A stretch of 64,000 nt of DNA from Lactifluus volemus (Eukaryota > Basidiomycota > Agaricomycetes > Russulales > Russulaceae): the NCBI GenBank assembly GCA_022376515.1, contig WTXI01000029.1, positions 1 through 64,000 of the forward strand, in the 5' to 3' direction. The notes under the pieces are model-generated. The model was not told the origin of the DNA, did not search any database, and saw nothing but the letters and a program-made list of their open reading frames with translations. This document shows positions 41,240 through 51,539 of this stretch, piece after piece. Position 1 is the first letter of the stretch. Every line of letters begins with the position of its first letter. Both the position numbers and the translations under genes were made by a program.

Positions 41240-44200
41240 TTAGTGTTCAGATGGATACCAGTATCTGGAAATGGTACAGACTTGGTCGAGTGGCAACACA
41301 TGGATGCATGGTTTGGAAATGTTTTCCAGAGATTTGTATGGTGTGTGTGCGAAGTGGCACCATACCTCATCAAGTGTGCAAACCAAGAGATCGCCACAAT
41401 CTTCATAAACCAGCTTGCCAGCCGCAAACAAAAATTTGCGGTATGGATCAAATTGTGCATCCACCTTGCTCAGAGGGAGATATGGCTTGATGACAAAGAA
41501 AGGACCATGCATCGTCTCTGCAATTGGAAGATAAAAGATCAATTGAATAGATCCCGCTGACCAGGGCTTGCTGCTTTCATTTTTCAATTTGAACGCAACG
41601 TAGCTGTTACCCAGCGAATTAGTCGCTACGGAGAACTGCATTCCACGTAAGGTCAAGGATTCCTGCGTCAAGCATACTGATGGATGATGCTCAGGCTGTT
41701 CCCCTATGCCCCCCATAGATCCATTTTTGAGCTTCTCATGGATCCATATCGGGAGGGACATTTCCTTTGAGTTTATGGGCATTGAGATGGACTCCCCGGA
41801 GGCTGTGAAAGCCCACAAGTCATTCCAGAATGTCCCACGAGCATCACCGTCGAGTGCCTTTGAAAAGGCGTCTTTGAGATCCCTAAGAACTGGTGGTAGA
41901 CCTGCGCTTTGCATCAGGATCCTGACTTCCTGTGACATACAGAACCGAGTCAACAATGTCTGTTCTAACTCGCCTGCCAGAGATCAGCTGTGGCCGCAAC
42001 AGAAACTGAAATGGCAGGATGCCGAGCTTACCAAACTTGTTGCTGGTTTTGATAAATTTCAACCAACGCAAGCAGCGTTCAAAAACAAAACAGTTCCAAG
42101 CATGTGGTGGTCCAAAGTCCTTGAATAGTTGAGGAAGATGCAGTGAAAGGTGGTGATTAGGGGTCAAGCCACTGTACACATAGAGCTCTTTCATGGTCGC
42201 CAAATACCGGGACATGTGGTTCTGAAACTGTTCAATGCGATCAGGTGTTGTCTTCCGCATCATTGCTAGCTTGCATGCAGTAACAAGATCCATAAAGTTA
42301 GCAAGCATTTGGTATTGGCGATCATTTGGTGGTTTCAAGCCCCAGAGACGCACAAGGGTGACAACAAGGTTAATGGTACAAGCTGTGCGCCACTGGTCAG
42401 CACTAAGCTTTCCATGCCTTCCATCGCCTAGTTTTGGTGGCGCACGGCCAATCCAAGAGGGTAGCGTTGTCTTGGCCATGTCAGTCCAGACTTCTGCCAG
42501 AGTTAGTCGCCCCAGAACCACGCGTTCCTTTCTACTTGTTTTCTTTTGCACCGGCATATGAAGAACTCGAGCATTGGCGTCTTTGAGGTCTTCTGACTCG
42601 ATCTCATGACTTGGACTAGTTGCTTTTAACTCGCGGTCACGGCGCCCGGCCTCACTGGCACTAGCTGCATCTAGTAATTTGGTGGCGGTTCGGTTTGCCC
42701 AATCATTGGTAGACCTCTTCAGGGAAGTGAGCACTCTAGTGTAAGACACTAGACTTGGATGACGCCACAAAGCACTGACCAAGTGTAAAAGCTCATCAAC
42801 GAGCTGGTCATCAGTCATTCTCTCAATAGAGAGTTGATCCCATTTATCGGATGCGAAGTCAGCTGTGAAGCTATGGTCAGGCCAGCTTGAGTTGTAAATT
42901 GTGTCACGTATTTACCTTCGCTGTGGCCTGTGTCACTTCCAAAACGTATATTTGACTCCAATTCATCACCAGACTCAGAGCCATGACTCAGATCCAAGCC
43001 ATCTGTGTGAGCGTGACCAAAAAGAGGTTCTTCAAGTTCCAAGCCATGGTTTAAGTTGCCAGTGCGTACTATTGTAGCACTACTTCCAGTTTGGGTTTCG
43101 GAACTATTAGTAGGGTATGAGATCGCCGAGATCTGAGTCGAAGTCACAGTGTCACTGAACGTAGCCCTAACTGGAAAGGTGTTCAACCCAATTCTCGGCC
43201 GAGAAACTTGAGCCCCATTTTGATGCTACACAAACAATTTGTCACATTGACACATAAGCAATGCGGTGAAAAAACTGAGTTGACAACACACCATGTCCCA
43301 TAGCATCTTTTCAAGGGTCGGTTTACCCATTTTCCAAAGTTCATCCAAAGTACTTGCAATTGGGATATCCAAGTCAAGGAGAAGAGCAATTACTAGGCCT
43401 TTCCGAAAACCTTTTATCTTTGGCATTGATTTGGCTGCCGTGTATGCTTCCCGTCCATCTTGAAGCTCTGTTCCAATTGCTAGTTCATTGCGCTTGGGCT
43501 TTGGTAAGCCACCAACCTGTGCTGAAGTACTAGGATCTGTTCGACTGGATGCGGGCTTGATGGAGTCATCCCTAGTTGCTGAGTCACGGTTCTGAAGGGT
43601 ACCTAATGACGTGGAGGGCCACCCAAGATTTTTGCGCTTTAGAATGTGATGTAATGAGACGAATGAAGCTACTAAAAATAGTTTAGACTCACGTATTGTA
43701 GGAGAGCCTCAATAAGCTGATTTTTCCTTTTTCGAGAAAAACGAATCACTTGCGTGTCTTGACACAGCCTGCGAATAACATTGAACGAGAGGGAAGCCAC
43801 TTCTTTATCACTCCCATGCTCCAGGACATGATAGCCATTGCGAACTTCTTCATCCGTGGCGAAATAGCTCTTCCCATTTGGTATCATGTGAAAATCATCG
43901 TCTTCTAGCTGAAAATCCATCCCCCAGACATCTCTGCAGTGCCTCTGTAGATCGCCAAGCAAGAGTGAGTGCATGCAGTCTAGAACGACAAAGGTAGTAG
44001 GGTCCCAGTATGGAAGGCGAAGGAGTTCACTCCATCGGACACCATTTTGACGATACAACTGCAACCGAGCTGCACCAGACATTGCATTCTTCCATGCATA
44101 TGCGGACTGGCTATGCTCCTCAAATGTGCGACGTGGCCAGGACATTACATCCAGATTGTCGATTTCATGGAAAGGGAGCTTGCAAAATGAGCAGAAGTGA

Positions 44201-45487
44201 GTGGCGGAATGGGATGCCGAGCCTGAAATCTGTCGAGCAGCAGGCAAGTCACAGACTACCGGTATAAGGACTGCCATACATAGGCGACCCTCAACATGAT
44301 GTGCCGTTTGCTTTATAAAGACACCTGGATCCCAGAAATGCAAAAGGTCATCGACTAGGGGCTGTAAAACATGGTTTATCTGCTCCAATGAAGGCTCTCT
44401 AGGACCAGGTATAATCCCCACGAGAAACATGTTTTCGACCCGATAGCGGATGTCCACAGGAAGGTTCAACAGGACCATGTAGATGGCACCGACACTGACT
44501 TTCTTTCCAGCCTCCTTCATGACAAAGGGGTTGAAGCCATCCATGCAAAGGCTGAAGACATACCGTCCTTCTCTGCAACCAGGTTGGATGAACGGCCTGC
44601 CATCAGGCCCTTTGAATTCCCTCAGAACCTTCCCATCCCATATATCCCTGAGTTCCGAGGCTGTGTCATGTGTGGTGGCAAAGACATTGCGATCCGCACA
44701 TGCTTCAATATCTGGTCGACTAAGCATGTTGGCCAGCCACGCTTTCATGTCATGGTAAAGGAACTTCCGGATGGGAAAACGTTTGGCCGCTCCACGAACT
44801 ACCCTTCTGGTGTAAAGGGGTGTGTTACAGACCTCGGAGTCCTGCACGGGCTGATATGTGCAGATGTTGGGACAATCCTGAGAATCAGGGTAAAGTTTGT
44901 AACACTCAGGACAGCAAATGAATGATTGGGTGGAGGGATGGAGCTTCAAGACGTCAAAAATTGTTCGCACATCCAATGGGATGCTTGAGATATATGACTG
45001 AACTTCAGGTTGTTGTAAAGTTTGGGAAAGACAAAGATCAAGAATGACCCTAAACGCCACAGCCAAGAATTCGCAGCGCGCAATGGAGACATTCATGACA
45101 AGATAGGCGATTGCTAGTCCCAGGCAACAGCATAATGTGATAGGGTCCAACTGTAGATGGCGACCATGATTGTGGAGGAATTTCCCTGGAGAGTGATTGA
45201 GTACCACTATTGTTGAGTGAATGGAGAAAAGTGACTAACCACCGTCAACAGTGGCACACCGCTTAGAGATTACAAATGGTGGAAGACTCAGAGGCACTTG
45301 AGTGTGCATCCCCTCCAATTGTCGCAACCATTCTTCCTTCTTAGCAGTTTGAACTTCCGTAATTGCAAGAATGATTTCTTCAATCAAATCGTTTTGTACT
45401 TGTAACAGCGGGCCCTGTGCCCTCCCCAACGCAGAAACGGTACTTTCTAGCCACCCCTCGTACTCTATCAGTGCTTGATTTATTGGC

Positions 45488-46423
45488 TGTCACGGTTCGC
45501 AGGGACCGTGGCTCGAAGTGAGCGTCGTTCTGATTGGCTATTTGCTGCGGCGAGTCGGACAAGACTAGCAACACCAAATAGTCGATTCTAGCACACACAG
45601 ACAAGGTCCTAGAGGAGTAGACTTGACTGTGCGAACTCTCGGAGGTTCGTATCGCGTGAGGCGGTTAGTACGGGCCGGCGCACGCGATGGTCGGAGTTAC
45701 CGTTCCTAAAAAGGATAGACGGTGGCAGATGGATGAAAGACGATGTGTAGGTTCAACCGCAACACGGGCGCGAGTGTAATTGGAATGCAAGAGATGCTCG
45801 CCTTCCAAGGACACTCGTGAGAGGTTGAACTAAGGTTCGAGGGCGGACGCGGGGTGAGAAGTGGGGACTACTTCTCACAGCGCGTTCGTATTAGGGTTCA
45901 GGCGTCTGGGGACTTGTTTCAAGGAAATGGAACAAGGTCACAGATGTCTGATCGTGGCGCGAAGTACCTGGATCAAGGTACGAAGAGGGGATTCACAAGA
46001 AGAGAGGAAAAGATGCGATGCGTGTGTGAGCAGGAAACAATGAACTGCGATTCTAGACGAAGCTGAAGCTGGGGCTTTAGCTCGTCTACAGGGCCCTATT
46101 TATGCGTACAGAGGGCCAGCCAACTATCCTACAAAGGTCACAGTACAGTAGCGAAGTCAAGACTATTGACTAAGGACCTGAGTCAGTTCTGATGACTCAA
46201 GAACTGACTCAGTGCGTCTGACTCAAGATCTGAGTCAAGAACGCTGACTCAAGATTTGAGTCATGATCCCTGAGTCAAATACACGTCCAAAACAGCGGCG
46301 CACAGCCCCTAGAAGGGGAACAGAAGGGGCTGGCCAAGGAAAGGGATCCTAGGTCACAACACAAGTCGAAAATCAGACGGAAAATAGTAAGAAATGGGCC
46401 GGGCGGCCCGCATAACCGTAACA
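45488..46423 (-). mobile_element. Solo LTR (936 bp) inside the CACTA gene
   Basis: Ends are TGTCACGGTT and AACCGTAACA, a TG...CA pair with 10-bp imperfect inverted termini. The 5-bp target TTGGC flanks it on both sides (45483-45487 and 46424-46428). Removing the LTR and one target restores the open frame across SPDAP/INQALIEYEGWL. No internal gag/pol is present, so it is the product of LTR-LTR recombination. A minus-strand TATA (CATAAATAGGGCC) suggests the LTR reads in the same direction as the CACTA gene. Confidence 0.9.
46091..46277 (-). promoter_or_regulatory. LTR promoter with eight TGA(C/G)TCA sites
   Basis: On the minus strand a TATA-like CATAAATAGGG lies at 46091-46105. Upstream, between 46179 and 46277, are eight TGASTCA words (starts 46179, 46193, 46205, 46219, 46231, 46245, 46257, 46271). 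TGACTCA is the binding site of Gcn4/CpcA-type bZIP activators in fungi, so amino-acid starvation control is plausible but inferred. Confidence 0.55.
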
Positions 46424-47504
46424 TTGGCGCATCCGGGGATAGCATCGGAATTTCCTCTGAGTCAGATAAAACCTGCCTCATGAAGACGGGTGTAGACTGA
46501 GAAGTGAAGACCAATCCTCTAGTAGGTAATGCACAGTACGCAGCTCGTCTGTAAGAGAGCTCTGACTGTATCACCTGGATTGGATCCTGATTGACTTTAA
46601 AAAGTCGGTAGATTGTGAGCCACAGTGCTGGCAAATAGCAGAACCTGGTAATCCGCACCTTGTGGCATGAGACGAGTGGTACCTAGAACAGAGCCCGATG
46701 CAAGCCTGACCACAGGAAAAACAGAATAACTTGAGGAGTCAGAACCCCGTTGACTTGATGTGTCATCATCACTTGTACCAGCGGCCGTGGCATTGTTGAG
46801 ACTCTGTTTCATCTTTTCTAAACGACCATGCTCGAGGAATTCCTTTCTCCCAACAATACGTCCTGGAACCAAGAGACCTGTCGTCGGATCTGTCACCCTG
46901 TGTTCAGAACATTTTTCACAGGTACAGGTATACATAGCGCGGCCGGATGTCACGTCAGACGCTGTAGGAGTGACGCCTTTCAGACCGGTGCCGGGAGGTA
47001 GGGCAATCCACAAAGATTGTGAGCCACAGACAGTGGCCTACAGAGACAGAACGGTGACCAGAGAGTGTTGTCGATGATCGGCCAGGGGAAAAAAAGGATG
47101 AGGTGTTGAAAGACAGCAAAGAAGCGGGGAACCCACTGGACAGTCAAGCAGAAGAAGAAGTGGGACAAAGCGTGGCAGAGACGACACCCAATAAGGCAGT
47201 TGGGGGCAGGAAACCGAGCCACCGGTGACGTCAGTTGCAGGGAACCACTGCCCCAACTGCCAATTTCGGAAGCGACACACTGTAAATTGGAGTGATGGCA
47301 GAATTGCTGCTGCTTGTGCTGTCCCCAAATATATGTTGTCTTGGTCCTTGTACACAGGGGTCAATGACCTTCAACATAAAGTAATTAAGACACCATATGT
47401 TTGCCTACCTGGGGCACTACTAAGCATCCACCTTGCGGCTTCATACTTGGAGTGTGCCCAGGAGCCATCCCCCCTGATTCACAAGGGTCAATGACGTTCA
47501 GCAT

Positions 47505-47609
47505 GGTGAATGAAGAAAGGTGAGAAAGGATGGTGTTCACATTCTGTTGATTACTCATCTACCTTTCTCACGCACTGACATGAGACAGATGCACACCCCT
47601 AGCCTCAGT
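47505..47609. other. 5' flank of the CACTA gene
   Basis: Short stretch upstream of the tentative start codon; no clear promoter element was recognised. Confidence 0.3.
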
Positions 47610-47854
47610 AGTATTGCCGCAGCTCGGCTAGCCGTGCCCCGACTTGGTAAGCCACGGCTTTTTCCGGGAATGGCTCAACTCAGCCGATTTTTCTGCTCAG
47701 GAGCCGTGACTTCGACTTAGCCGCAGCTCTTAGTCGACTTGAGCCACACAAATAAATAAATAAAATTTTTCTTTTTTTTTCGCCCCTCTGAAGTTATACG
47801 ATTATTATGCTAACTAGGGAAATGCCGACGTTTGTCGTCAGCCACCTTGCTTGC
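47610..47854. repeat. Dispersed repeat, copy 2, and palindromic repeat
   Basis: 47610-47800 matches 11700-11880 (TTGCCGCAGCTCGGCTAGCCG ... CCACACAAATAAATAAAT and T-run). It is followed at 47814-47854 by the CTAGGGAAA ... ACCTTGCTTGC repeat also present at 2190-2230. Confidence 0.6.
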
Positions 47855-48364
47855 AGACTGCGCAGGTTGTATATTGACAGATCTTTACTATTTGTACATT
47901 AACATACACACTCTTTGGATTTGGTACAAATACCCCGGTCGTTCTCGTCGTCTGTACCGTGAGTCTTGCCACCCACCTCCGCCTCTTTCATGCGCCGGAC
48001 GCGGTCACCGTTCCGGATGCCCTCTGCAACACGTCAAAGCTTCCTTGCGACAGCGTCACCACTTAGTTTGCCCGGTCCACGTACACGCCAACAGTACCCT
48101 CCATGTTGGTAACGCCCACTTCTTCTTTCAGGACACAACTACCATACATTTCACGGGCAGCGAAGAATGGCGTACTGCAACAGTGGGCGTGACCCTGACG
48201 GGTCACGCCGATGGTGTCGATCGAAATAACCTACAGAAACCCATGAGAGAAGGAGGAAAAAAAAATAGTAACAGGTCACAAAACATCTCGTCGATCGATG
48301 GGTGTAATGATGTGTGATGGAGACGGTGAGGAGGCCGTTGGGGAAGCGGGAGAAATGGGACAAA

Positions 48365-48960
48365 GCTCACCTAAACAGGTCGTACCTGGCCAAGTTCGGG
48401 AGGCCAAGATGCGGCAAGCGTCGTTTCGCCGGAGGGGTAAGTGATCCATCGCCAGCACCCCTTGAGAGATTCGAGAGTAGATATGTCCTGAATGTCCTGG
48501 TAAATGATCTTCTGAGCCCCGACCTGTTTTGGGATCATCAATGAAAAAAAAAAAACCAATCGGACACAAGGTAAAGCCCGCATGCATTCGTACCTTCCCC
48601 TCGTGCATGTACTGGAAGCCACAGACATCTGGCAGATCACATGGACGATGTTCGACGTCGGACGGGTAGAGTAAGGTGCGCCACTGTGTGAAGCAGGGTT
48701 CTTGAGGTCGACCACGCGCATGGGGTGGAGGTGTGGTATCGGTTGCCACGGGCTTTCATCACAAAATTGTCCGTTCTGCGTAAACTGCCTTCCCAACACT
48801 GGCACAAGGACGAAACTGCCACGTACCACAAAGCACAGCTGATGCACTTTGGACTGAAGTCCTTCAAGACTAAGCCAGCACTGTTTGGGTTCGGAAGGAG
48901 CAAGACGATCAAGATGTGACCCAAGAGCTTTCTGACTCGGATACAGTAGCAACAGTGTTC
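48365..48960 (-). other. Coding-like fragment, unidentified
   Basis: Minus-strand pieces with protein-like composition: SFVLVPVLGRQFTQNGQFCD, QWRTLLYPSDVEHRPCDLPD, VCGFQYMHEGK (then a donor and short intron with a T-run), and QKIIYQDIQDISTLESLKGC, WRWITYPSGETTLAASWPPE. Frames change between pieces, so introns or lesions are present. No family is recognised; another captured host-gene fragment is possible. Confidence 0.35.
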
Positions 48961-49105
48961 AGCTTGATATTGCCACATCCGGGTGTGAATGTCCCCCTCA
49001 TTGTTGACTTGTCGCTCTTCCATGTAGTGCTGTATGTGAGAACTTGATCGACTTCTTCATCCCCGCGTTCCGCCACTTGTACGGTCTCTCCCACATATTG
49101 GATCA

Positions 49106-49648
49106 GTGTCTTTGTTCCGCGCCGAGGAGAGTGCAGAGGAACAGGGAATTCGGGAGAGTTTTCGCATCAGCGTCAATGATCCATCAGATGTCGCAGGATT
49201 CACGCATGCAGAATACCAACCAACGATTCAGGCATCACCAGCGTTGGCATCCCCACCACATCCCGACCCCAATCCGCTGGCCAGCGCTAGTTTTTCCAAG
49301 GTGCCATCCCCCTTACCCACAAGTAGAGTTTCTTCACCCCGAGTTTCAGGCCAAGACATCCGTTTTGGGGAGTCCGATGACACGGCGCGCCCAGTAGTGG
49401 GACGCGTAATTCCTCCATCATCTACGAGCGGGGATTTAAGTCCGTCCGAACCGCACTTTGGTGTAGCATCGGAAGTTATCAATCCCGTGGAGGAGGAAGA
49501 TGTCACAGTTAACTCACTAATTGTCATGTTCACGAGCATCATCACCTCAATCTCTTCGAGGAACCCATCCCTGACCACTGTGAGGAGGCGCCAGATCCCG
49601 TTTCCACCAAACGCCCACGCAACATCATCCTATAATTCAAGAAAGTGA
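49106..49648 (+). other. Coding-like exon, unidentified
   Basis: An open frame of 180 codons follows an acceptor (ggatcag at 49105) and reads FRAEESAEEQGIRESFRISV, then Pro/Ser-rich sequence, then SEVINPVEEEDVTVNSLIVM. There is no ATG near its start, so it would be an internal or last exon. The composition suggests a disordered region. Neither upstream exon nor family was found. Confidence 0.35.
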
Positions 49649-49898
49649 ATACCGACAAAGAAAGGACTTGGAAAACGCAATGCCACGGCTGGCATGCCCA
49701 ACCTGGCGTGCCACCTGGACCTGTCGGAGCCCCTGGGTCTGACGAAGATCAAACCACATGACGGCTCCGGGAATCGAATCTTATGATCATTGCAATCGGC
49801 CCGGGTCTGAGACACATGCTTCAACTCGGAATTGCAAACTCATAATTGCAAACTGGGACGGAACAGTCGAACCAGGGAAAAGTATGGTGTAATCATTT

Positions 49899-49957
49899 GA
49901 TGGTTCCTGCAATCACGTGCGATTTTGGCAGGCAACAAACCTTGCAAGCAAGGTAAT
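49899..49957. repeat. Shared element end with palindrome, copy 2
   Basis: Matches 3641-3700: GATGGTTCCTGCAA ... CCTTGCAAGCAAGG, TAAT. It directly abuts the left edge of chimeric element copy 2. Confidence 0.5.
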
Positions 49958-51260
49958 AAAGATTATGACGTTCATTACTACTCAGTCCCTCCTCCTTCCA
50001 TTTGAAAGTGCCTAGACATGTCCAAGAGTGAGGAGCGGGCACTGCCCATCACGGGAAGCGACGCGCGGCGATCACAGGCCAGCTGTGGTTGCTCCTGTGG
50101 CGGCGAGGGCGAGGGATCCTCCCAGAGGCAAGGGTCAGCGGTAAGCCAACCGTGTGATGCTTTATGCGAGATAGCAGGTCATCGAGGGACGGGCGAGCTG
50201 CGTGCTCGAAAATCTCGCGCGAGCCGAGTCGGCTGCGCACCGTGCAGCACGTACGTTCTTCACATTCTGCACTACCATTTGCGACTGCAATCAGACTGCA
50301 GAGAAGTCGTAGACCTCCCCCGCAAGCGGTTGTGGTTGCGGTCGCAGAAGACGGCGTGCGTCGCTTGAGGTACCGCTGCATTGGCTGCAGACCTGAAACT
50401 ATGGGTGGACGGCTGTGAGGCAAGGCCTTGAGTATCGGTGAGCAGGCTAGAACCATGAAACCACCTTGGAGTGACCCAAACATTGGAGTCCTGGCACGCT
50501 GAATGAGCTCTTCAGGAGGAGGGAATATGGGACGTCCAGCGGCAACGGTGGTGGAGGAGCCCGGGGAGGAGGGGAAGCATCATCATGGGTGGCCGGCTCT
50601 TATCGACGGGTGCCGGAGCGGCAGAAGGATTACGAGAACGAGGCGTGGTTTCATCCGCACCTGAAAGTGCTGATTCAATTGACTGTCTCCTGTCATGACC
50701 CAGTGAACGAGAGGTTGGGATGATTGTAGGAATAGAATCCCTGACAGCCGAAGGGGACAGCGGGACAGGCATGATCAGTCCTGCAGGACCAGGAGATTGG
50801 GGCGCCATATACTGGAACTGCTGGTTTCCCGTGCCGGTCGCCTTGAAGGTCATTGAGGTGATGGTGGTGGTGACCGGGCTCAAGCTCCGTAAGCGAGCGT
50901 TGGTGGCAGCGGCGGCAGTTGCTAAGGCAGGTGCAGGGACAGCAGCAGCAGGGAGGAAGACATCACCGCTGGTGTTAGGACAAGCATGACCACACGATGG
51001 CCTGGGTGGACGAGGCGGGGAAGCGGATGACAAAAGGAGAGAAGGAAAATAAAGAAATGTCAGTGTGAGAAGTCAAAAAAAAAAAAAAGCAATGCACCGT
51101 TGACCATGCTCACTGAGGCGTGGGAGGGTGAAAGGCGGCCAAAGGGCAGCGATCACGGCGACAGAGAGACGGCTGTATCAAAGAGAGAGAGAACAGTGAG
51201 AGGGGGGGGAGCGGCGACAGTAAGAACAGCGAGAGGGGGGGACGCGGCAACAGAGAGGGG
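49958..51260 (-). mobile_element. Chimeric gene-fragment-carrying element, copy 2
   Basis: Shares with 11881-13340 the left part (AAGTGAGGAGCAGGCACTGC-like, GGGAAGCGACGCGCGGCGAT, GGATCCTCCCAGAGGCAAGG), the ACTGCAGAGAAGTC block and the right part from TCATTGAGGTGATGGTGGTG to the GAGAGGGGGG tracts. Its cargo (about 50415-50850) differs: the minus frame reads NQQFQYMAPQSPGPAGLIMP, VPLSPSAVRDSIPTIIPTSR and SIESALSGADETTPRSRNPS, a Ser/Pro-rich host-like segment, fused in frame to the shared Ala/Pro-rich flank. The 12190-12490 cargo of copy 1 is absent here. Confidence 0.55.
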
Positions 51261-51294
51261 GGGAAAGCAAATCTTAGTGAAGGGTATAGGAAGC

Positions 51295-51510
51295 ACAAGA
51301 TGACAAAGCGGTGAGAAAGATCGCGGCTGAACCCCTGAACCATAAAGCGGCGAAAGCTAGCTAAACCCCCAAAACTGTAGGACAAAGCAGTGAGAAAGAT
51401 AGCGGCTATCCCAGCTGCGGTCAAGATGACAAAGCAGTGAGAAAGATCACCGCTAAACCCCCAAAACTGTAGGACAAAGTGGCAGGAAAGATAGCGGCTA
51501 TCCCAGCTCT
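51295..51510 (+). repeat. Tandem duplication, unit about 120 bp
   Basis: GATGACAAAGCGGTGAGAAAGATC ... ACCCCCAAAACTGTAGGAC ... AAAGATAGCGGCTATCCCAGCT occurs twice in succession. No gene content. Confidence 0.6.
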
Positions 51511-51539
51511 GCAGTCAAGCACCGCTGTTGTTCTGTTAG

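Larger units (their letters stand above)
41240..47504 (-). pseudogene. CACTA (CMC) Tnp2-type transposase, split by a solo LTR
   Basis: Exons: 47504-47409 (tentative), 47037-46659, 46627-46575, 46472-46424 continuing at 45482-45240, 45206-43693, 43636-43292, 43225-42916, 42862-42032 and 41973-41240. All phases agree, for about 1517 aa once the LTR and one target copy are discounted. An N-terminal zinc-finger-like CTCEKCSEH motif and a CCPECYKLYPD finger precede the Tnp2 core: YVFSLCMDGFNPFVMKEAGK, IPGPREPSLEQINHVLQPLV, SASHSATHFCSFCKL, NGVRWSELLRLPYWDPTTFV, DCMHSLLLGDLQRHCR. The C-terminal half has WIGRAPPKLGDGRHGKLSAD, LTPNHHLSLHLPQL and HAWNCFVFERCLRWLKFI. It would cut and paste CACTA-ended DNA in the nucleus. 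Introns of 31 bp (46658-46628) and 33 bp (45239-45207) are unusually short. Apart from the insertion no stop or frameshift is seen. Confidence 0.85.

Noticed and set aside
43672..45207. KDZ-type transposase as an alternative for the large minus frame
   Set aside because: The DGFNPF, IPGPREP, CSFCKL and DCMHSLLLG motifs in this order fit the Tnp2/CACTA type better.
46427..46441. TGGCGCATCCGGGG next to the LTR looked like a tRNA primer-binding site
   Set aside because: It reads in frame as part of the CACTA exon (the SPDAP codons), begins inside the target duplication and is on the wrong side for an LTR oriented on the minus strand.
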